Below are positions 60,406 through 64,000 of a DNA stretch of 64,000 nt, in pieces. A program made the translations under genes and the position numbers. Each line of letters opens with the position of its first letter. Position 1 is the stretch's first letter. The notes beneath the pieces were generated by a model. The model ran no database searches. It saw only the letters and a list, made by a program, of their open reading frames with translations, and was not told where the DNA came from. Origin of the DNA: AV40 sp963817335 (GTDB lineage Bacteria > Verrucomicrobiota > Verrucomicrobiia > Chthoniobacterales > UBA10450); assembly GCA_963817335.1 (NCBI GenBank), contig CAWFNX010000001.1, forward strand, positions 434,001 through 498,000, written 5' to 3'.

Positions 60406-61350
60406 CCACCATGCAACTTTGCCAGTTGGTTCCAAATCTCGCGTTCGCGCTCCGTTATTTTTTTTGGAATCTGAATTTGTGCGATCACATAAAGATCGCC
60501 GCGATTACCGGAGGCGCTGGGAAGGCCGCGCTCGCGCAGACGAAAACGCTGACCGCCTTGGGTGCCGGCGGGAACTTTTAACCGAACCGTTCCTTCCAAA
60601 GTCGGCACTTTTAATTCTGTCCCGAGAACTGCCTGCCACGGCGCGACCTTTATTTCGTGAATCAGATCGCTGCCTTCGACGGTGAAATCCGGATGTTTGG
60701 CCAAACGCACCCGCAGGAAGAGGTCGCCGCTTTTGCCGCCGCGCGCTCCCGCTTCGCCTTGACCCGCCAGTCGGATTCGTTGTCCCTCGTGAACTCCGCG
60801 AGGAATTTTTACCTGATACGTTTCAACTTTGTTTGAGCCAGGACGACGCAAGGAAACGGTCCGCTTCGATCCGTGCAATCCTTCCTCGAGTGTTACCAGA
60901 ATGTCCGCTTCGACGTCCGCTCCGCGGGTCGCTGTCGCTTCGCGTCCGCCAAAACCGCCAAAAGCCGAACGTCCGCGTCCACCGCCGAAAAACGCTTCGA
61001 AGAAATCACTGAAGCCCGTGCCTCCGAATTCAAATTGCACAGCCGCCGTCGCCGCCCCATTGTTGGAATCCCCCGCCGGACTGACCGCCCCAATCCGGCG
61101 GCGGCTGAAATCCGCCGGGTTGGTTCCAATTCGCGCCGAGCTGATCGTATTTCTGGCGCTTCTCCGGATCGCTCAGGACTTCATAGGCTTCGTTGATCTG
61201 CTTGAATTTCTCCTCGGCCGCCTTTTTGTCCTTGGCGACATCGGGATGATACTTACGAGCGAGTTTTCGGAACGCGCTTTTGATCTCGTCCTCAGTCGCG
61301 GTCTTGGAAACGCCCAGCGTCTCATAATAATCTCTGAACTGCACCGCCAT
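60402..61350 (-). pseudogene. DnaJ/CbpA-type cochaperone with one frameshift
   Basis: The 5' part (61350 to 61030) encodes a J domain with RKYHPDVAKDKK and a Gly/Phe-rich region; the 3' part (61040 to 60402) encodes the two C-terminal substrate domains (VTLEEGLHGSKRTVSL, IPRGVHEGQRIRLAGQG). There is no zinc finger, as in CbpA. A one-base change in a GGC-rich run near 61045 separates them, and the pieces overlap by 11 bp with GTG at 61040. It could be a true disruption, an assembly error or a translationally linked split gene. Confidence 0.78.
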
Positions 61351-61397
61351 CGACTCAACCTTGTGCCTTCCGGTGATTGGCGCAACCGTATGGAGCG

Positions 61398-61610
61398 ATG
61401 CAGGATCTCGGAAGATTTCTGATGGTAATAGGCGTTGTGGTGCTGCTCCTCGGGTTCCTTTTGTGGAGCGGGTTCGCTCCAAAATGGCTGGGACGCTTGC
61501 CCGGCGACATTCGGATCGAACGCGAACACGGCGCTTTTTATTTCCCGATCGTCACCTGCATCATTATCAGCGTCGTGCTCAGTTTGCTGATGTCGATCTT
61601 CCGGCGCTGA
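61398..61610 (+). CDS. DUF2905 small membrane protein
   Basis: This 70-residue protein has two helices and the family's core: MQDLGRFLMVIGVVVLLLG, LGRLPGDIRIEREHGAFYFPI and a short basic end. DUF2905 proteins are widespread and of unknown role. ATG 61398 gives the usual family length. The stop TGA shares its last base with the next start. Confidence 0.88.
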   Translation: MQDLGRFLMVIGVVVLLLGFLLWSGFAPKWLGRLPGDIRIEREHGAFYFPIVTCIIISVVLSLLMSIFRR

Positions 61611-62233
61611 TGCGCGCATCCGCGAAACAGGCTGCGTTGGATCAACATGTCGCCCGGTTGCGAAAGTGCCGGCTTTGTCCACGGATGAAATCAACTCCGG
61701 TGTCCGGCGGCGCGATCGTTAGTCAGGTGATGATAATTGGCCAGGCGCCGGGTCCGCGCGAGCCAACCTTGAAACGGCCGTTTGCGCACACCGCGGGTCG
61801 GACCCTTTTTCGCTGGTTCGAGATTTTTTGCGGGATGAACGAAGCCGTTGTCCGCTCGAAGATTTATTTCGCCGCGGTCTGCCGATGTTTTCCGGGCAAA
61901 GCCCCCGGCGGCACGGATCGGGTCCCGGCGCCGGACGAAGTTCGCAATTGTTCGTCGTGGCTGAATGAAGAAATCGAGATTCTGAAACCGCGATTGATCA
62001 TTCCGGTCGGCCGACTGGCAATTAGTCAATTCGTTAAATGCGAGAAACTGGAGCAGGTGATCGGCCGAAAGTTTCGGGCGCGGCGAGCGCGTCACGTTTT
62101 CGATTTGATTCCACTCCCGCATCCTTCCGGCGCATCGCCCTGGCCTAAAATTCCGCCCGGGAAACGGCTTCTCGAAAAAGCGATGCGCAAAATCGCGCGC
62201 CATTCAGCAATCAAGGGATTGTTGAGCGGTTGA
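61610..62233 (+). CDS. Uracil-DNA glycosylase superfamily protein (family 4/5-like)
   Basis: This 207-residue protein has IIGQAPGPREPTLKRPFAHTAGRTLFRW, as the GEAPG/GxPFxGxAG motif, and PHPSGASPW, the HPS motif. CRLCPRM near the N-terminus with CRCFPG and a further Cys fits the Fe-S cluster of family 4/5 enzymes. It would remove uracil from DNA, or be a related UdgX-like protein. Start ATG 61610 overlaps the DUF2905 stop. Its last codons (GLLSG) fall in a simple repeat. Confidence 0.82.
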   Translation: MRASAKQAALDQHVARLRKCRLCPRMKSTPVSGGAIVSQVMIIGQAPGPREPTLKRPFAHTAGRTLFRWFEIFCGMNEAVVRSKIYFAAVCRCFPGKAPGGTDRVPAPDEVRNCSSWLNEEIEILKPRLIIPVGRLAISQFVKCEKLEQVIGRKFRARRARHVFDLIPLPHPSGASPWPKIPPGKRLLEKAMRKIARHSAIKGLLSG

Positions 62234-62254
62234 GTAGTTGAGTAGTTGAGCGGA
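62216..62254. repeat. Tandem GTTGAG repeat at the glycosylase gene end
   Basis: Successive TTGAGCGG / TTGAGTAG units cover the end of the glycosylase gene including its stop codon. The same wording is found inside the dehydrogenase gene (16463-16493). Confidence 0.6.
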
Positions 62255-62277
62255 TACAGCAGATTCATCTTCCTTTG

Positions 62278-64000
62278 ATGACGACACAGGTTCCAACGCG
62301 TGCTGAGATTCCGGATTCCGACAAGTGGGACCTCGGCCATTTATTCTCCAACGTCGGCAAGTGGCAGGAGGATTTTGCCTGGGTCCAAGCCACCTTTCCT
62401 CGGATCAAAGAATGGAAGGGCAAGCTGGGCCAGTCGGCGAAAAATCTGGCCGACTGTTTGGAATTCGAAAAGACGCTCGATCTCAAAATTGAGCGTCTAT
62501 ATCACTTCGCTTCGCTGCAGTTGGCGGAGGACAGCGCAAACAACGAATACCTGACCCGGGTCGGCCAAATCCAGAATTTGCTCACCCAAATCGGCGAAGC
62601 ATTTGCCTTCGTGGTTCCCGAAATTCAAGCGATCGACGACGCGATATTCGCAAAATTCATGGTCGATCCGGCGCTGGCGGATTGGCGAATCCGGCTGCAC
62701 AAAATCCGCCGCTTGAAATTGCATGTGCTTTCAGAACCGGAGGAACGGATTCTCGCTCTTGGGGCGGCTGCCCTCAATGGTTACGACGACACCTTCTCCC
62801 AGCTCACCGACGTCGACATGAAGTTCGGCGCGCTGGTGGACGAGAACGGCCGGGAAAAGCCGCTGACTCAAAGTTCCTTCAGCTCGTTTTTGGTCAAACG
62901 CGATCCCGACCTGCGCAAACGCGCGTTTCATCAGTTTTATACCGAGTTTCAGGATCACCAGTACACCCTCGCCAGCTCGCTGGCCTATTCGGTTAAAGCA
63001 GACGTTTTTCGCGCGCGGGCGAGAAAATATTCATCTGCGCTCGATGCCGCGCTCTTTCCCGACGATTTGCCGGTTTCGGTCTACAACGGGTTGATCAAAG
63101 CGGTTCGCGCGAACTTGGCGCCGTTATTTCGGTATTTTGAACTACGGCGTCGCGCGCTCGGCCTGAAGGAACTTCATCACTACGACACTTATGTGCCGCT
63201 GGTCGCGGAGATCGAATCGCACATCTCGTTTGATGAAGCGATCGACAAAGTCGTGGCCGCGTTACAGCCGCTGGGGAAAGAATATGTCGAGGCTCTCCGG
63301 CAAGGTCTGCGCGGCCGGTGGTGCGATCGTTATGAAACCAAGGGCAAACGAAGCGGCGCGTTCTCTTCGGGAAGTTACGGCGGGCCGCCCTACATCCTGA
63401 TGAATTATAAAGAGGACGTCTTCGCCGATCTTTACACCCTTGCCCACGAAGCCGGTCACTCGATGCACACCTGGTTCTCTCAGAAATCGCAGAAATTTCA
63501 GGATTACGATTACCCGATTTTTCTGGCTGAAGTTGCCTCGACGTTTAATGAGGAACTCTTGACCCACTATCTGCTCGAGCAGACGCGCGATCCGAAAATG
63601 CGCGCTTACATCATCAACCGCCAGATCGACGACATTCGCGGCACGCTCTTTCGACAGACCATGTTTGCCGAGTTCGAAAAAGTGGTCCATGAGATCGAGG
63701 AGAGCGGGGACGCGCTCACCCTGGATGTTTTCAAGTCGGAGTATCACAAGTTATTGACGGCATACTTCGCTGAAAATTTCGTTCTCGATCCACAACTCGA
63801 TCTGGAATGTCTGCGGATTCCGCATTTCTACGGCGCGTTCTATGTGTATAAATATGCAACCGGGATTTCCGCTGCGGTGGCGCTGTCGGAAAAAGTTCTC
63901 CGAAACGAACCTGGCGCCGTTGATGCCTATCTTGGGTTTTTGACGTCCGGCGGTTCGAAGTTCCCGCTGGAAACGTTGAAAGCGGCCGGCGTTGACATGA
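62278..64000 (+). CDS. pepF: Oligoendopeptidase F, 3' end outside window
   Basis: Codons run open from ATG 62278 to the last base, giving 574 residues without a stop. It is an M3 family metallopeptidase: LAHEAGHSMHTWF holds the HExGH zinc site, EVASTFNEELL the third ligand Glu, and FYVYKYATGISAAVALS the C-terminal part. PepF cleaves short peptides in the cytosol. Only about 25 C-terminal residues are missing. The start follows KWDLGHLFS, the family's N-terminal motif, 15 codons in. Confidence 0.92.
   Translation, partial: MTTQVPTRAEIPDSDKWDLGHLFSNVGKWQEDFAWVQATFPRIKEWKGKLGQSAKNLADCLEFEKTLDLKIERLYHFASLQLAEDSANNEYLTRVGQIQNLLTQIGEAFAFVVPEIQAIDDAIFAKFMVDPALADWRIRLHKIRRLKLHVLSEPEERILALGAAALNGYDDTFSQLTDVDMKFGALVDENGREKPLTQSSFSSFLVKRDPDLRKRAFHQFYTEFQDHQYTLASSLAYSVKADVFRARARKYSSALDAALFPDDLPVSVYNGLIKAVRANLAPLFRYFELRRRALGLKELHHYDTYVPLVAEIESHISFDEAIDKVVAALQPLGKEYVEALRQGLRGRWCDRYETKGKRSGAFSSGSYGGPPYILMNYKEDVFADLYTLAHEAGHSMHTWFSQKSQKFQDYDYPIFLAEVASTFNEELLTHYLLEQTRDPKMRAYIINRQIDDIRGTLFRQTMFAEFEKVVHEIEESGDALTLDVFKSEYHKLLTAYFAENFVLDPQLDLECLRIPHFYGAFYVYKYATGISAAVALSEKVLRNEPGAVDAYLGFLTSGGSKFPLETLKAAGVDM

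Overview
The window is bacterial chromosome with densely packed, mostly intact genes. It most likely comes from a soil-type Verrucomicrobium related to Chthoniobacter. The best evidence is a four-gene run of pseudopilin-like genes (48-50 kb) whose sizes, order and N-terminal methylation motifs match the Verru_Chthon cassette D-B-C-A. A PEP-CTERM protein, an alternative complex III (ACIII) operon and many short dispersed hairpin repeats agree with this. No rRNA, tRNA, CRISPR array, transposase or prophage was seen.

Layout. 1-4 kb: the 3' end of lysine 2,3-aminomutase, a PEP-CTERM protein, two small membrane proteins and a secreted amidohydrolase. 4.2-16 kb: one long respiratory operon, actABCDEF, then a small membrane protein, a CcoN-like protein, a CcoO-like monoheme cytochrome and a second membrane-anchored cytochrome c. 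16-23 kb: an FAD/Fe-S dehydrogenase, DNA polymerase IV, a proline-rich membrane protein, a histidine phosphatase and a sulfotransferase. 23-30 kb: a heme-copper oxidase operon in the order I-III-IV-two small proteins-II, followed by heme A synthase, heme O synthase and Sco. 30-38 kb: sugar nucleotide and glycan genes, plus a large membrane protein fused to an NHL propeller. 38-45 kb: a lone nuoA, a secreted protein, XerD, a UVR-motif protein, and a duplicated small secreted gene flanking an HTH gene. 44-50 kb: the pseudopilin cassette. 50-58 kb: a type IV pilus-like ATPase region (TPR/MshEN protein, PilB/GspE split by frameshifts, a large Roadblock protein, an MglA GTPase, a second Roadblock protein, PilC/GspF). 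58-64 kb: UbiA-family prenyltransferase, RpiB, a frameshifted DnaJ/CbpA, DUF2905, a uracil-DNA glycosylase-like protein and a partial oligoendopeptidase F.

How it fits together. ACIII oxidises menaquinol or another quinol and passes electrons through its heme c subunits to soluble or tethered cytochromes. The aa3-type oxidase encoded 7 kb downstream reduces oxygen, and CtaA, CtaB and Sco supply its heme A and copper. Between the two lies the most unusual part of the window. The CcoN-like protein has the size and local motifs of a cbb3 oxidase catalytic subunit, but all six histidine ligands and the active-site tyrosine are replaced. Its CcoO-like partner keeps its heme c motif. This looks like a non-catalytic cbb3-derived module that has become part of the ACIII operon.

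A second theme is repeat invasion. At least six elements built of two short hairpins with matching outer ends sit between genes and inside genes; one lies within the dehydrogenase and one supplies the start codon of heme A synthase. Other simple repeats lie inside xerD, the dehydrogenase and a pseudopilin gene.
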